From: Charina bottae
Lineage: Eukaryota > Chordata > Lepidosauria > Squamata > Charinaidae
Reading direction: 5' to 3'
DNA: 64,000 bases
NCBI GenBank assembly: GCA_023362775.1
Contig: JALMGJ010000003.1
Span: forward strand, 52,181,416-52,245,415
Of this stretch, positions 1 to 12,100 are shown piece after piece. Numbering within the stretch: position 1 is the first letter of the stretch; every line of letters starts with the position of its first letter. The translations under genes were made by a program, and so were the position numbers. The notes beneath the pieces are model-generated. The model had not been told where the DNA came from and made no database searches. It was given only the letters and a program-made list of their open reading frames with translations.

Positions 1-111
1 CTAGGGGGCGGGGTTTGCAGGCGGGAGCCAATCGCGTGGAAGGGGCGGGGTTTGCGGGTGGGAGCCCCACGGGCCTTATATGGCCCGCAGGCCTGATGTT
101 GCCCACCCCTG
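1..111. mobile_element. Terminal part of a hAT-like non-autonomous DNA transposon
   Basis: The stretch is GC-rich and ends in TGCCCACCCCTG, the inverse of the CAGGGGTGGGCA terminus typical of hAT elements. It contains about one and a half copies of a roughly 37-bp unit (GGAGCC, a CGCGTGG block, GGCGGGGTTTG). The same unit recurs as a 40-bp repeat inside another element at 19581-19760. The other end lies outside the window, so neither the target duplication nor the full length can be checked. The family assignment rests on the terminus alone. Confidence 0.55.
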
Positions 112-649
112 CACTAAGTCAAACCAGCATTTCCCTTAAAAGACCTTCTAGGGTGGCTGAAGGTCAGGGAGTTTGGTCCAATGGGAAATAGGCCTCTCCC
201 AAGTGGTGCAGTGCTTCAATACCGAAAAGGAAAAACAGGCATCTTTATTTTTTGCAATTTTAATCACATACCAGCCAGGCCAGAAATAATCAAACCATAT
301 ACCAAATTCAGATGAGCTTGTAGAAGCACAGAAGTTGAGAGCACCTTTTGAACTGTAGCTATGTCTTTCCAGCTTTCTTTCCCTGTAACATTTAAACATC
401 CACAGGACCCCTGTGAGGAATATTCTCAGCATCCAAGGATAACGTTTCTTGGATCCATTCAGAGTTGGACACAGATGGGCAGAATAATTGAATTAATGGT
501 TTGTAATGTCACCAAGGATGACTCTGAGCTGGTTATTTCTGAGGAACTCAGGCAAAACCATCTCAAACTCATCCTTGAGAACATCATCACTTGTAGTCTA
601 AATCCCTGATTTTCTTGGCTAATGAAAGCCTCCAGGGAGGTGACAAGTA
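112..649. other. Upstream intergenic DNA, nothing recognised
   Basis: No coding or repeat signal I can name. Short open frames on both strands here (for example around 148-432 and 361-609) have no recognisable domain and no splice or promoter context. Confidence 0.5.
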
Positions 650-905
650 GTTGGGCCAAAGTAGTGGTGTGAATACATCCTTGGGTGAGGGATAGTGCCA
701 CCTGCCTTGAAGGAGGCAATGGTGCCCCCCCTCCTCAAGAAACTATTGCTTGACCAACAACATTGGATAATTATCAACCTGTCTTCAACCTCCCATTTGG
801 ACTTACAGAGAAAATGGCAAATTGCTTAACATCTATATGAAACCATTGGGGATGATTATTTATCAACATAGGGATAGGGACCAAATCTAATTACAATGGG
901 AGTTC
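650..905 (+). mobile_element. Decayed L2/CR1-type LINE fragment
   Basis: Read on the + strand, this stretch echoes two parts of the L2 reverse transcriptase that are better preserved at 21235-24860. One is the segment before the palm (LLKK, LD, then a degraded NFRPVS-like stretch) at about 710-800. The other is NIYMKPLG at about 826-858. The part between is missing, so the copy has an internal deletion as well as many stops. It is an old, non-functional fragment. Confidence 0.6.
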
Positions 906-1378
906 TTGAGTTCACTATTGTCATTTTAGATCCAAATGGCTGTTAGGGCTACCATATTTGGGCTCCAAAAATTTGGATTGCCACTGGATACAGCAGAAAG
1001 AATTAAGTTTTTTGTACCTCTTTGCTGCTATCTAGTGGTCATCCAGATTTTTGCATCCCCAATAAGGTAACCTTAGCCTCTGTGGGAACTACTGTATGCC
1101 CTTTTCATGAATGGGGATAGTCTAAGTCAGCCTTTCCCAACCCTTGAGGTTGGAGTTCTTAGAATTGCAGTCAACTTGCAGCTCCCATTTATCTGGAGGG
1201 AACCTGGTTAGAAAAGGTTCGCCTAAACACTGAAGGTCGTGTTCATCATTAACCTCATGTTTAATCTGTCACATGTTTTTACATGGGACTACCTGGTACT
1301 TGATCCAGAAGTTGCAGCTGGTACAGCAGTCATGATGCTGGGTAGAGTGCCTGGTTGTTCACAGATTACGCACAGCTG

Positions 1379-1425
1379 AAATCAAATAAAATCTTTATTA
1401 CAGTCAAAGACCAGCATAAGGAGGA
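1379..1425 (-). mobile_element. 3' tail of an APE-type LINE (same family as 12400-16250)
   Basis: The reverse complement reads GCTGGTCTTTGACTGTAATA followed by an AAGATT-type ending. It matches the last ~40 bases of the large LINE at 12400-16250 (TACTGGTCTACGACCGCAAT then AAAGTGATTGAT). Only the 3' end is recognisable, as expected for a 5'-truncated insertion. Confidence 0.55.
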
Positions 1426-1485
1426 TGGGGTACAGTCAGTTAAAAGCATAGAAAATACATTAAAATATAAAGAATATAAAAGCTA

Positions 1486-1567
1486 ATATATGTATGTATG
1501 TGTATAGATATGTATGTATATGTGTATGTATGCATTTATGTATATGTATACACACACACACACACAT
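1486..1567. repeat. TATG/CA microsatellite
   Basis: Imperfect TATGTATG/TGTATA repeats run into a perfect CA run at about 1550-1566. Simple sequence, no coding signal. Confidence 0.9.
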
Positions 1568-1705
1568 CACAAAAGTCTAAAAGAAAAGAGGAAAAAAACC
1601 TAAAAGGAGGGGTAGGAACATTAGATGGGTGTAGGGGAGCAGACACAACTGGGAAGTAACACTACTGAAATGTATCCATAACTGGCAGTCCATCTACTCA
1701 GAGAT

Positions 1706-1800
1706 ATTTATTTATTTTCTATCCCTTTATTATTTTTATAAATAACTCAAGGCAGCGAACATACCTAATACTCCTTCCTCCTCCTATTTTCCCCTAAGCA
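1706..1800 (-). mobile_element. LINE/SINE 3' tail of the CGCCTTGAG type
   Basis: The inverse of the sequence contains TTCGCTGCCTTGAGTTATTT followed by ATAAAAATAATAAAGGGATAG. The same tail is seen at 30766-30950 (+) and 41565-41670 (-). It is the 3' end of a dispersed squamate repeat, probably tRNA-SINE or L2-derived. Confidence 0.6.
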
Positions 1801-2019
1801 CCCATGAGGCAAGTGGTAACACCTTATTTTTTTTTCTCATCACACTGTGTAGCAGATGCTTATGGCCATGTTCAAGAATATACACATTGTTTTGAGATAT
1901 CAGTCCTGATCCAGGAAGCAGTATTAACAGTGCTTAAATAAATACAACTCTGTTACCTCTAAAGAGGGATGTTAGGAATAGGATCCCAGTAGAGATGGGA
2001 AGTCACCATTATTTTTCCT

Positions 2020-2090
2020 TACTTTTGTAATGTAAGCTGCCCAGAATCATTAGGGAGTTGGGCAGCTTCTAAATCCAATACATAAATGTC
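2020..2090 (+). mobile_element. L2-like 3' tail fragment
   Basis: GTAAGCTGCCCAGAATCATT followed by a GGGCAGCTTCTAAAT-like motif is a decayed form of the GTGAACCGCCC ... GGGCGG ... ATAAAT tail. The cleaner version is seen at 51838-51890. Confidence 0.45.
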
Positions 2091-2649
2091 AGAGGAGAGG
2101 AAACTGAACAGCCCACTCCAATCCTTTCAACCTATCCTACTGATTTCAATTCCAAAATTTATTTTAATTATTTATTCATTCATTCGATTTTGGCGCCGCT
2201 CAACTCTAAAGCGACTCAACCTCTGCATTCCTGTATATACTCTCCATCAAAAATACTGAGTCCGTTGGATTTTATTCCAAAGTAAGCTTGATATAGCAGC
2301 CCATTTTTGACAATTAAATTCGCTGATTCAAAGAACTTCCCCCAGGAACGCTGCAACATCGAAACGCTGATATTTAAGGGAAAAGAAAAAGACAATAAAA
2401 CATGAACCACCTCTCCGACCACAGAGCCGCCTTTGCATTAATGGCATGCGTGCAGCCATCCTCTCTTTTTAATTCGGCTTTGTTATTCTTTCTTTACACA
2501 TCTCGGAGTGTAAGAGTCATAAATCTGCCTAAATCGCTATTTGTAGGATTCCATCCCCGACCGCCTCGGCGGTTTCCATGACGACGAGATTCCTTTCCCA
2601 CCTCTCGTCACGTTCCATTCAAGTTCAGGCAACAGCTCAGCCTCCCTCT

Positions 2650-2657
2650 TCACGTGA
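2650..2657. promoter_or_regulatory. Palindromic E-box (USF/TFE-type)
   Basis: TCACGTGA is the perfect palindromic E-box bound by USF and MiT/TFE bHLH-zip factors. It lies about 210 bp upstream of the start codon inside the CpG island. Binding is inferred from the motif only. Confidence 0.45.
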
Positions 2658-2783
2658 CCACCGCGGCTCGGTCGCTCTAGTATCCCGGCTTCAGTCGCCG
2701 CTTCCGGGTGGGTGTGGGCCCTGCTCTTGTCCGGCCCTGAGGCGGTGAAAGGGAGGGGGAGGAGGAGAGAAGGAGGTTCCCCT

Positions 2784-2795
2784 CAATATGGCGGC
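2784..2795 (+). promoter_or_regulatory. YY1-type site (CAAnATGGCGGC)
   Basis: CAATATGGCGGC fits the extended YY1 consensus exactly. In mammalian promoters this motif usually sits just downstream of the transcription start in this orientation, which would put the start shortly upstream. Its ATG also opens a short upstream reading frame. Confidence 0.55.
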
Positions 2796-2844
2796 GCGCA
2801 GAGCGGGTGGCGGCAACGGTAAACCGATCGGGAGTAGCGCTTGA
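2788..2844 (+). CDS. Possible upstream ORF in the USP24 5' leader
   Basis: An ATG embedded in the YY1 motif opens 18 codons (MAARRAGG...) ending in TGA at 2842-2844, 21 nt before the USP24 start codon. If transcription starts upstream of 2788, the leader carries this uORF and it would lower USP24 translation. If it starts at or after 2788 the uORF does not exist. Its codons are mostly GC-rich leader sequence and there is no sign of a conserved peptide. Confidence 0.3.
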   Translation: MAARRAGGGNGKPIGSSA

Positions 2845-2865
2845 ACCCGAGCTGAGAGAGACGCC

Positions 2866-3183
2866 ATGGAGAGCGAAGAAGAACAGCACATGACCACGCT
2901 GCTGTGCATGGGCTTTTCGGATGCAGCCGCCATCCGAAGGGCCCTCCGCCTGGCCAAGAACGACATCAACGAGGCCGTGGCGCTGCTCACCAATGAGCGG
3001 CCCGGTCTGCACTATGAGCCGATGGACAGCGGCGGCGGCGAGAACAGCGGGCCGGGAGGCCCCCAGCAAGGTGGCGGCTCGCGCGGTGGAGGGGACGGTG
3101 ACGGCAGCGGCGGTGGGAACGGCGGGGGCAGCACCACCGGCTTCGACCCACCCCCCGCCTACCATGAAGTGGTGGAAAACGAG
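2866..3183 (+). CDS. USP24: USP24 exon 1 (UBA domain and Gly-rich linker)
   Basis: Codes residues 1-106. Residues 3-44 form the UBA fold with the MGF loop and the RRALRLAKNDINEAV helix. A Gly/Ser-rich linker follows, then FDPPPAYHEVV. The linker is a GC-rich, low-complexity stretch shorter than or different from the human one. The donor is GAG|GTAACG, phase 0. Antisense open frames over this exon are products of its GC content. Confidence 0.97.
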
Positions 3184-6100
3184 GTAACGGTCTCCGGGAG
3201 TAAGCGGGGAGCGAGCCGAAGGTCTGGCCCGGTCTGTGCTGGAACACTCGGTGACAGGCATTCAGGAATGGCCCGCCCGCCGCCGATGCTCTGTGTAAGA
3301 GAGCGGCCGCTTGGCTTTTGCCGCTGACTTCCCCCTCTCGCAGGGGCTGGAAGCCTGCAAACAAGGCATAAGCATTGATCCGGAATCCTGCCCGCCTTCT
3401 TGAGAGTTCTTAAGCACTGGGCTCCCCGTTGTTTTTTCAGGGCCATCCCTGGGATTCAAAAAGATCCAAAAATTAGTCTAACCCTTTTTCACAATTCCTG
3501 TGGACTTGATTCCCCAATCGCAACTAAGCGGGCTGTCAGATGACTAGGAGTATTAAACAGCTTGATTGCTAGTCTTGTGCATGTGTCCTTGTTTGACACA
3601 GTCAGAAGCATGTAGCTTCAAGCCTAGCAAAAGCGGCTTCAGTACAAAGTCCTATTTGGGCTGTAATAGTGAAAGTTGATGAGTAGGTGGCTTCTCTTTG
3701 TCACCCATAGGTGCAGATTCAAACATAGTTTTGTTTTTTAAAAGATGCTGATATTGTACATTGATTTTCTTTGCTTTGTTTAACGAAGGCACTTTGCTCC
3801 AAGCAAAGTTTTGATGGTTTTGTTTTGATATTACAGTAATAACTTTTAGTACGTTGTCCCATTTTTACATAATTGCTGGATTTTTGTGTTACAAATGGGA
3901 CATAAAGGCAGAAGGAATTGCAGACCCACATGGTACTGGACACATAAAAAAACAAACCTAGTTATGCTGGTCTGTGAGAAAAATACTGAGACACCTGTAA
4001 TTGTACATCTGTATTGGTGCCAGCAAAACTGCCACAAAAGAGTATGTGAGCTTCAGGTTCTTCAGATTCCTGCATTAGGTGAGGTAGTACAAAAAAAAGG
4101 ATATGGGGGGAAAACCTGAAGATCCCCAAATTAAGTTGGATGTGGCCAGGAAACTTTATGTTTAGATGCAATTATTAATTTTATGAATTAGGCTTTGATA
4201 AGTGTTGCAGGTACCTAGAATCTTAGAACAACAAAAACAAAAATGTGCCATTTGGCCTGATGTCATATTTCTCTTTTCGTTCTTTTTGCTTAACTGTAAA
4301 TATTTGAATTTTGTCTAGAACAGAGCTTTCCAAACTGTGTGTCACGACACAAAAGTGTGTCGCCACACACAGTCTGGTGTGTCGCCACACAACCCGGAAG
4401 CGCTGATCTTCATCATCATCATTTCATCATTTCATTTGGAAAGCCCTGGTCTAGAATAAGCAAGATTCAGTTATAGATCTCTCTCATGTTTTCAGAAATA
4501 TACGGTCAGTCATTACTGCTTTGTCCTATGGATAGCATGTGTAATCTGATACCTTCAGGACCTACTAGCTACTGTTTCATTTAGTTTACAGTCTCAATGT
4601 TCTCAATGACTCATCATCCAAAAAATAACACTTGGTCCTCTTGGGCATAATTTTGTCTCAAAAACTCAGGTGAACCTAGAATTTTACATAGCCATATGTT
4701 GCTGTTACTTTGTTTGAAAAGACTATAGTCTTCCCCCACAAACAAGGGAACAGTTGCTAAAGATAATAGTAAGGTGCCATCAAATCGGGCCTAAACCATG
4801 GTGACTCTATGGACAGTTTCCCACCATTTCCCCAACAATAATCTGTAGTTCTTCCAGAGATATTGCGGATCCCATCTATCCCCTTTTTTGTTGCCTTCTC
4901 CTTCATCTACTTCATGTCTTGCCGAGCATACTAGTTTCCTTCATAGTTTATTCTGGATTACATGCACAAAATATGTGAGTTTTTGCTTCCTTGCTCAAGG
5001 AAGGACTCACTCTTTATTTCATCTAGAACCAATTCATGATTGTTCTTTTAGTCCATGGTATCTAAGTAACCATTTCCAGCTATCTTTTTCTCACTCTCAC
5101 TCAGTAACTGGCTTTCACAGCCATACATTACTGCTTCCCAGCTGTACATTACTTGGTGCCCATAGTCATCATGAGTTGGTCAACTTTATAAATGTGATTT
5201 ATAAATAAATAAATAAATAAATAACCACTGGAAAAAGAATTGCTTTAACTGTTCTTTTCTTTGTCATAGAAAAATCCTTAATCTTGATGATCTTGTCTAA
5301 ATTTGTATTTACCTTTCTCTAAAATTAGCTTCCTGTTTGCTCTTCTATCACACTGTCTGTCTTTATCTGTACTTGAACCCAAGAAAACAGAACCGTATGC
5401 CACTTTCATCTCTGCTGTCAATTGTGAGTTGTTAAGCAAGCTGGTTAACATTACCTTTTTTGTATTAATGTGTATCATTATCACAGGTTTTTCACTGTCC
5501 ATTTTTGCTTTCATAATGATTTCTTTTAAGTCATCTTTACTCTCAGGTAACAAAGTAGTATCATCCACATATCTCAAATTGTTAGTGTTTCAATGTCCAG
5601 TTTTGATTCCAGCTGTCATCTCTTCCAATCCCTTCTTTCTTATAAAAGATACAAGCTGTGCAAGTTAAAATGTATTTGTGGTCAATAGGGATCCTTATTT
5701 TGAACTGCTGTGTTCCTCCAGACTTCTTACAGTAGCTTCTTTGTTGTAAATGTTTCTCAGAAAAATAGTCAGGTGTTCTGGTACACCTGTTAGCTTTAAT
5801 ATATTCTATATTCTGGTATGAGCTACATGACCAAAGACATTGTTCTGTTCAATAAAACAAGGGTAAATCCCTTTCTTATATTTTTTTTATGTTCCCTCCA
5901 TTATCCATCTTATGTTATGTGGCTCTCTGCCTATTTATCAAAAATTTCTTTTTCCATGCATGGCAATATTCTGTGAAAGCTTTTAAGTAAAACTTGAGGA
6001 ATAGTGCGTTAGTTTACTAACATACTTTTTTTGCATCTCCCTTCAGTATAAGTGTATAAACCTATCTTTTTTCATTTCTAGGCCACGCTATCTTGTTCCT

Positions 6101-9100
6101 TTTTGCTGAGACAGAGTTGTTAGCTCTTTGACTACCTTTTTCCTGCAGCTTTAAGCAGTTCAGTGAGGATCTCACCTGTGTCTAGTCCTTTCCAATATGT
6201 CAGATGGTCTATTGGCTATCATATCTCACTTTCCAGTGGAGTTAGTTCCTAAATATACAGTGGCAAGAGAAATTTTGTGAACTCTATAACTTTCTATATC
6301 TTGCAGTACTGTGACCAAGTATGTGATCCGAGCTTCATCTAAGTCATACTTGATGGAGTTTTGAAGGTTAATAAAATAACTCCAAGCAGCTAACAACAAT
6401 CTTGCAAAGTAGAAGCGTGAACCAGAAGGGACTTGCACATTACGCTTAATTACGTTCAGAAATAAATTCAGTCTTCACATAGTAGTTAGATGAAGAAAAA
6501 TAGAGATAGCTTACATTTATTCAGTAGATCTGGATACAAGTAGATCTGGATACAAGTAGATTCATAGTAGATCTGTGTGCAAGCGAGATGAAATGGATGA
6601 GAGCTGCATTTTTCAGCACCTCCTGCTTGCAGGTGTGCCCAAAGAGTAATGGAGATTGTTAATCCCCCAAATTCAAGGAGGAGGAGGAAATGGAAATCAG
6701 GTGACCCGTGTGACATCCCACAAGCACAATAGAGATGCGTTTACTAGAAAGGACCCCCCCCCCCCCTTATGCTTATGAGACAATGCTGAGTTGACCCCTG
6801 ATAATTCCAACAGTACTAACAGACATAAGAGATTCTGGTTAAATAAACAACACACAAAAGTGTGTCATGTGTTTATTTAATATACTGAGCCAACAATATT
6901 TACTGTCTTTATTAGAAAAGAATATGAAACTTTAAATTTAATAACTCGTAGTACCTCCTGTAGCAGCAAAGACTTCAAACATTTTCTGTACCTTCTGTCA
7001 ATCCCACAGATTGGCTTGGGGATATTTTGTCCCATTCCTCTTTATAGAATTGCTTCAACTCATTGATACTTTTCTGCTGTCTTGCATGAACTGCTCAGTT
7101 CAGATGGCAACTGGGACTGCCAGAACTGCCATTGTAAGTAAGTGCAGTCATGTGATGTCACGCCTTATGACCACATTGCTTAGTGATGCAGTTCCTGGTC
7201 CCAATTACCGTTCGTAAGCGAGGACTATCTGTGATACATTTGAATAATCAAATCACATCAACAGAGCTTGCCTAACCTCCTGGCCCAAATGCCTGGGGAA
7301 CCAGCCAGGACTTCAGAGCCTTATGAAAGGCTAACGGACAGGGCCATCCAGATCTCTGGGAGGATGCTGTTCTACCAGGCAGGCACTGCCACAGAGAAGG
7401 CATGATTCCTGGGTCCAACAAGATGACATTGTTTAAGGGAGGGGACCTGGAGCATGCCCTCTCTGCTAGATCTGGTGGGGTGAGCAAAAACAATGGGAGA
7501 AAGGTGGTTCCCTCAAGTTGCCTGGCCTTATGCCATGTAAGAGTTTAGAGGTGACAACCAGCAAATTGAATTGCCAAAAGCCTATTGGGAGCCAGTGCAG
7601 CTCATGGAGCAGCGGTGTTATATGCGTGTAGCAAGAAACGCCAAAGACTGCCCATGCCTTTGCATTCTGAACCAGCTGCAGTTTCCGAATGCTCTTCAAG
7701 GGCATCCCATGTACAGCACATTACAGTAATCCAAGCAGAAGGTGACTAAGGCATGAGTCACCATGAGCAAGGCCTCCCGGTCCAGAAATGAGCTGTAAGT
7801 TCAGGAGGACTCCCAGGTTGCACACCAATTCTGACTGGGGAAGTGCACCCCATGCTAACAGATAACCTCACCCAGTGGCTTCATGTAGATGTTAAATAGG
7901 AATGGGGAAAGAAATGAGCCCACAAAGCAGGGGCCTCTGCTTGACCTCTCCCCCTTACCAATACTGACTCGAACCAGCCTTGAAGAAAGGAGGAGAACCA
8001 CTGTAACGTGGTGCCTCCCAATCCGGCCAGAAGGATACCATGATCAGAGGCCACTGAGAGATCAAGGTGGTCTAGGATGGATACACTAACTCCATCCCAA
8101 GGCCGCCAGAGGTCATCCACAGCACGATCAATGCCATCTCAGTACTATAACCGGGCCTGAATCCTGACTAAAATTTATTGATGGATATGTGCCATCATGT
8201 TATTTTCGACTCCTAGCAACCAGGTAGACAGACAGACAGATCTGACTCAAAAGGGTCCAGATAATCTGCTTCTTCCAGGGCCCTCGAGCTGTAAGACAAC
8301 CACCTTTCCTAAAATGGAAAGATTGGAGCCTGGACAAAAATTGTCTAGATCTGTTGAATCCAGTGATAGTCTTTTAAGGATATAGATAGCTCTATGGTTC
8401 TAAACTTTTATCTTACCACTGTATTCTCTGACTACAAATGTTTCTTTCATTCTGTAATTTCGGCAGATGGTTTCAGCATAGTTTTTTCTGTGCTTTTAAC
8501 CTTATTGGCCTCTATTAGTTTCCTTCTATGGCTCCTAGCTTCTAGCTCCTTGGTTTTTCTTTCACATAATTGTAATGCTCCTTACAATGCTTTTATTTTC
8601 TGATTTGTATGTCTTCCAGCTCAAATCCTTCTGCTACATTTACTCTCTTTAATTTTCTAAGCTTAATTCACTGTTCCAATCTGCACCTGGAAGTGTCCTG
8701 TCTGATTTGATTGCACTTTTCCATTTTCTCTTTCCTGTTATGTAGTCAGTTTTGTTCAAATGTTATCCCTGTAGTGATGTCCAAGTGTAGAGTCTATGTT
8801 TATGTCACTTGAAGCAGGTATAAGTAATAAATAATTCTCTTTGTAAAAGTCTATTAGCCTACATCCTGCATGAGTTAGTTTGCCCAGTGTAATTTTTCCA
8901 GTAATTTTACTTCTTCCAGGTCTCCAACATTGACATTCTAATCACTTGTTTTCTGGTACAAATATTACATGTATCTCTTCTTGCAGTTTGTCATAGAACA
9001 TTTCAGTATCTCTATCATTGTATCTGTGGTACAGATGTTTACTGGATGGCCACTGATTTTGATAGCCGTGATCCTGTGTACGGGGCATAACAGCATATAT

Positions 9101-12100
9101 TTAGCAAGTCAGTTTCGAATGTCATTGCTACTCCGTTCCTTCATGTGGTTATGCCCTGAATAGTATATCATGTAATCATCTGATTTACAGTGGTCCAGTC
9201 TGATTCACCTAGGTTTGTTTATTCCTAAAATAACAATTTTAAATTATTTCATTTCTACTTTGTCAAGTTCAAGTCTTCCTTGGTCAATGCTTCTTATATT
9301 CCATTTTGCAATTGTAAGGTCCTTGTAAAATGAGACCTCTTTTGTCAGTATTGACACCATCAATCAATGAAATTCTTCCTTGTGGTTTTCATCTGGCCAT
9401 ATCATCACTTCTAGATCTACTCATGACAGTTTGATGTTCTTTTCCAATAACTAGAGGAGTATCTTCTCATCTGGAGCTCTCATCATCTGGCACTCAAACC
9501 TGCATAAATGCTTCAGTCCATCTCTTGGCGACAGTAAAAAAAGTGATGTACAATTTCCTTCTTCCTCATTTGATTTTGGACTTCTTTCTTTTAGGTGGCT
9601 TAGTTTCCCTCATACATGCAGAGCTCCAACTACCCTCATCCCCATTGTGGATTACTTCTAGGAATAGCCATTGTGGATTTCCCTGCTCTTTTTACATTAC
9701 CAGTAAGGGTGATTCTACCAAAAACTCATGCTTCATGACCATATCACTCTCAGAGTCATTGAAGCTATTGAGTTCTCCTGCCATGTCAAACATGTAATCC
9801 CTGGAAGCGAAAGATATTAGCAGCTTACAATAAATTGATGATTTTGCATACACATGCAGTCTTTTATTTCTACTAATTATCTCCCATGTTGATGGCTTCC
9901 ACAAATAAAAAAGCAAAGCAAAAATTATAAGCATGTAAGTTGGTAAATTTATTTATTTATTAAATTTATATTACCGCCCATCTCCCCCATTGGGGACCCT
10001 GGGCAGTTCACAATAAAACACAGTTAAAACATAAATATAAAGTTACAATATAATAAATAATATAAAATCCAAGTATAAAAGATGTTAAAATGGTAATACT
10101 GGGAGGCTTCATGGGACCAGCCATCCCCAAGAGGAACTGTTGGCATTTCCCTCCCAGGCAAGCTGGCAGAACCAGGTCTTTAAGTCTTTCCGAAAGGTCG
10201 GGAGCGAGGAAACCCGCCTCAGCTCTGGGGGTAAGGTATTCCAAAGGGCAGGCGCAACTGCAGAGAAGGCCCGCCTCCTGGACCCCACTAGATGGAACTC
10301 TTTAATCGATGGGGTCCGCAGCAAGCCCTCTCTGACTGATCGGGTGGGACGGGTCGATGTTCTGGGGATGAGACAGTCCCTCAGGTAACCTGGACCCATG
10401 CCATGTAGGGCTTTAAAGGTGATAAGCAACACCTTGAATTGTACCCGGAAGCAAACTGGTACCCAATGCAGCTCGCACAGCAGAAGTGTCACATGTGCCG
10501 ATCTTCTGGCCCCAATAACTGTCCGCACAGCTGCATTCTGGACCAATTGAAGCTTCCGGATGCTCCTCAAGGGTAGCCCCATGTAGAGCGCGTTACAATA
10601 GTCTATATGGGAGATGACAAGGGCATGAGTGACTGTTCGGAGGGCATCTCGGTCTAGGAATGGGCGTAACTGGTGCACAATCCGAAGTTGCGCAAAGGCC
10701 CTTCTGGCCACGGCTGCCACCTGCTCTTCAGGCAGGAGTCGTGAGTCCAGGAGAACCCCCAAATGCCGCACTGGCTCCGAATGGGGCAGTGCCACCCCAT
10801 CCAGAACCAAAGATGATAACTTCCTAGATCCCGAGCGGCCATCAATCCACAGCCATTCCGTCTTACTAGGGTTCAGCCGAAGCCTGAACCCATCCAGGCC
10901 CCCACAGCCTCCAGGCACTGAGATAAACCCTAAAAGCAATCCAGATACATATTCTTAAACCCTTATCCTACTTCAAAAATAAACCAGAGCATTTACATAT
11001 CCCCACAATGCACACAGAACTTTTTTCTTAAAAAAAACAAACAGCCCAACTGCGTCAAGAACTCCGACTTCTCTTCAGGAGACCTCCCATACATAATAAC
11101 CCCTTCTTTTCCATGGCATTCCATCAGAAGATCAAACCTGCCTGAGCCCGAAAAAACTGCCGCTTTGTCAGTTCTTCCTGCTAAGCCTGTGGGCACAGCT
11201 GTTCAGTCCACCATGTCCCCACCGGAAGTCAAGCATTGTAATATTTCTGTGAAAGACTTGAAAACTTTCAAAGTTTCGTTCAGGCACCCAGAGGCTGTGT
11301 GGGTGTGGATGATAGAAACTCAGTCCCAACAAGATGGTGTGCCTGTGGGTTCAAAGGCTGACCATTTCCATTGTGATTCCATTGTTAACTCTGAATGGGG
11401 TTACATTCCCCAAAGTGGAGTTGGTTCACAATTTTGGGGCCTTCCTGGATTCACAGCTCCTGCTTGAGGAGCAGGTGGCAGCTATGGCCAAGAGGGTCTT
11501 TGCACAGTTTCACCTTATACACCAGTTGCAACCTCTCCTGGAATGGCAGGCATTACTCACTGTCACTCATGCCTTAGTCATCTCTGGATTGGACTATTGC
11601 AATGTGTTCTACCTGGACTGCCCTTGAAAAGCATTTATATGTTGTAGCTAGTCCAGAATGCAATGACTTGGGTAGTTGTGGGTGCACCTCAAGGTACCCA
11701 CATAACATCTCTACTCTGAGAGCTACACTGGTTGCCACTTGATTTCCAGGTATAATTCAAGGTGTTGGTTGTTACCTTTAAAGCTCTTCATGGTTCTGGG
11801 CCTAGGTATCTGTGGGACTATCTTCTCCCTGTAACATGTTCCCACCTAAGAAGATCCAGTATGGCAGGCTTAATACGTGTCCCCTTGATTAGAGATTTAT
11901 CACCTTCAGGGGCAACTTAAGATGTCTTTTCAGTTGCCAGCCCCCTCCTCTGGACTATTTATGTATTTCAAGTTTGAGGCCACCCAACTCCTTAATGTCT
12001 CTGGGTGGCTTACAATAGCACTCCCCTTAATGTGCAATCAGCCTCTTCTCTTCTGGCTGTTAGGGAGCTGATAAAAACCTGGTTATTCCAACAAGCCAGG

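Larger units (their letters stand above)
2540..3350 (+). promoter_or_regulatory. USP24: CpG-island promoter of USP24
   Basis: CpG density and G+C rise sharply from about 2540, through exon 1, and fall again after about 3350, in an otherwise AT-rich window. No TATA box precedes the start codon. Recognisable elements are CRE/ATF-like TGACGACG near 2579, an E-box TCACGTGA at 2650, an ETS-type CTTCCGG at 2701 and a YY1-type motif at 2784. This is the usual make-up of a housekeeping promoter. The transcription start cannot be fixed from sequence; it probably lies between about 2640 and 2790. Confidence 0.8.

Noticed and set aside
2677..3261. Long minus-strand and alternative-frame open frames over exon 1
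   Set aside because: They shadow the GC-rich, CpG-rich USP24 exon 1; no domain, and composition explains their length.
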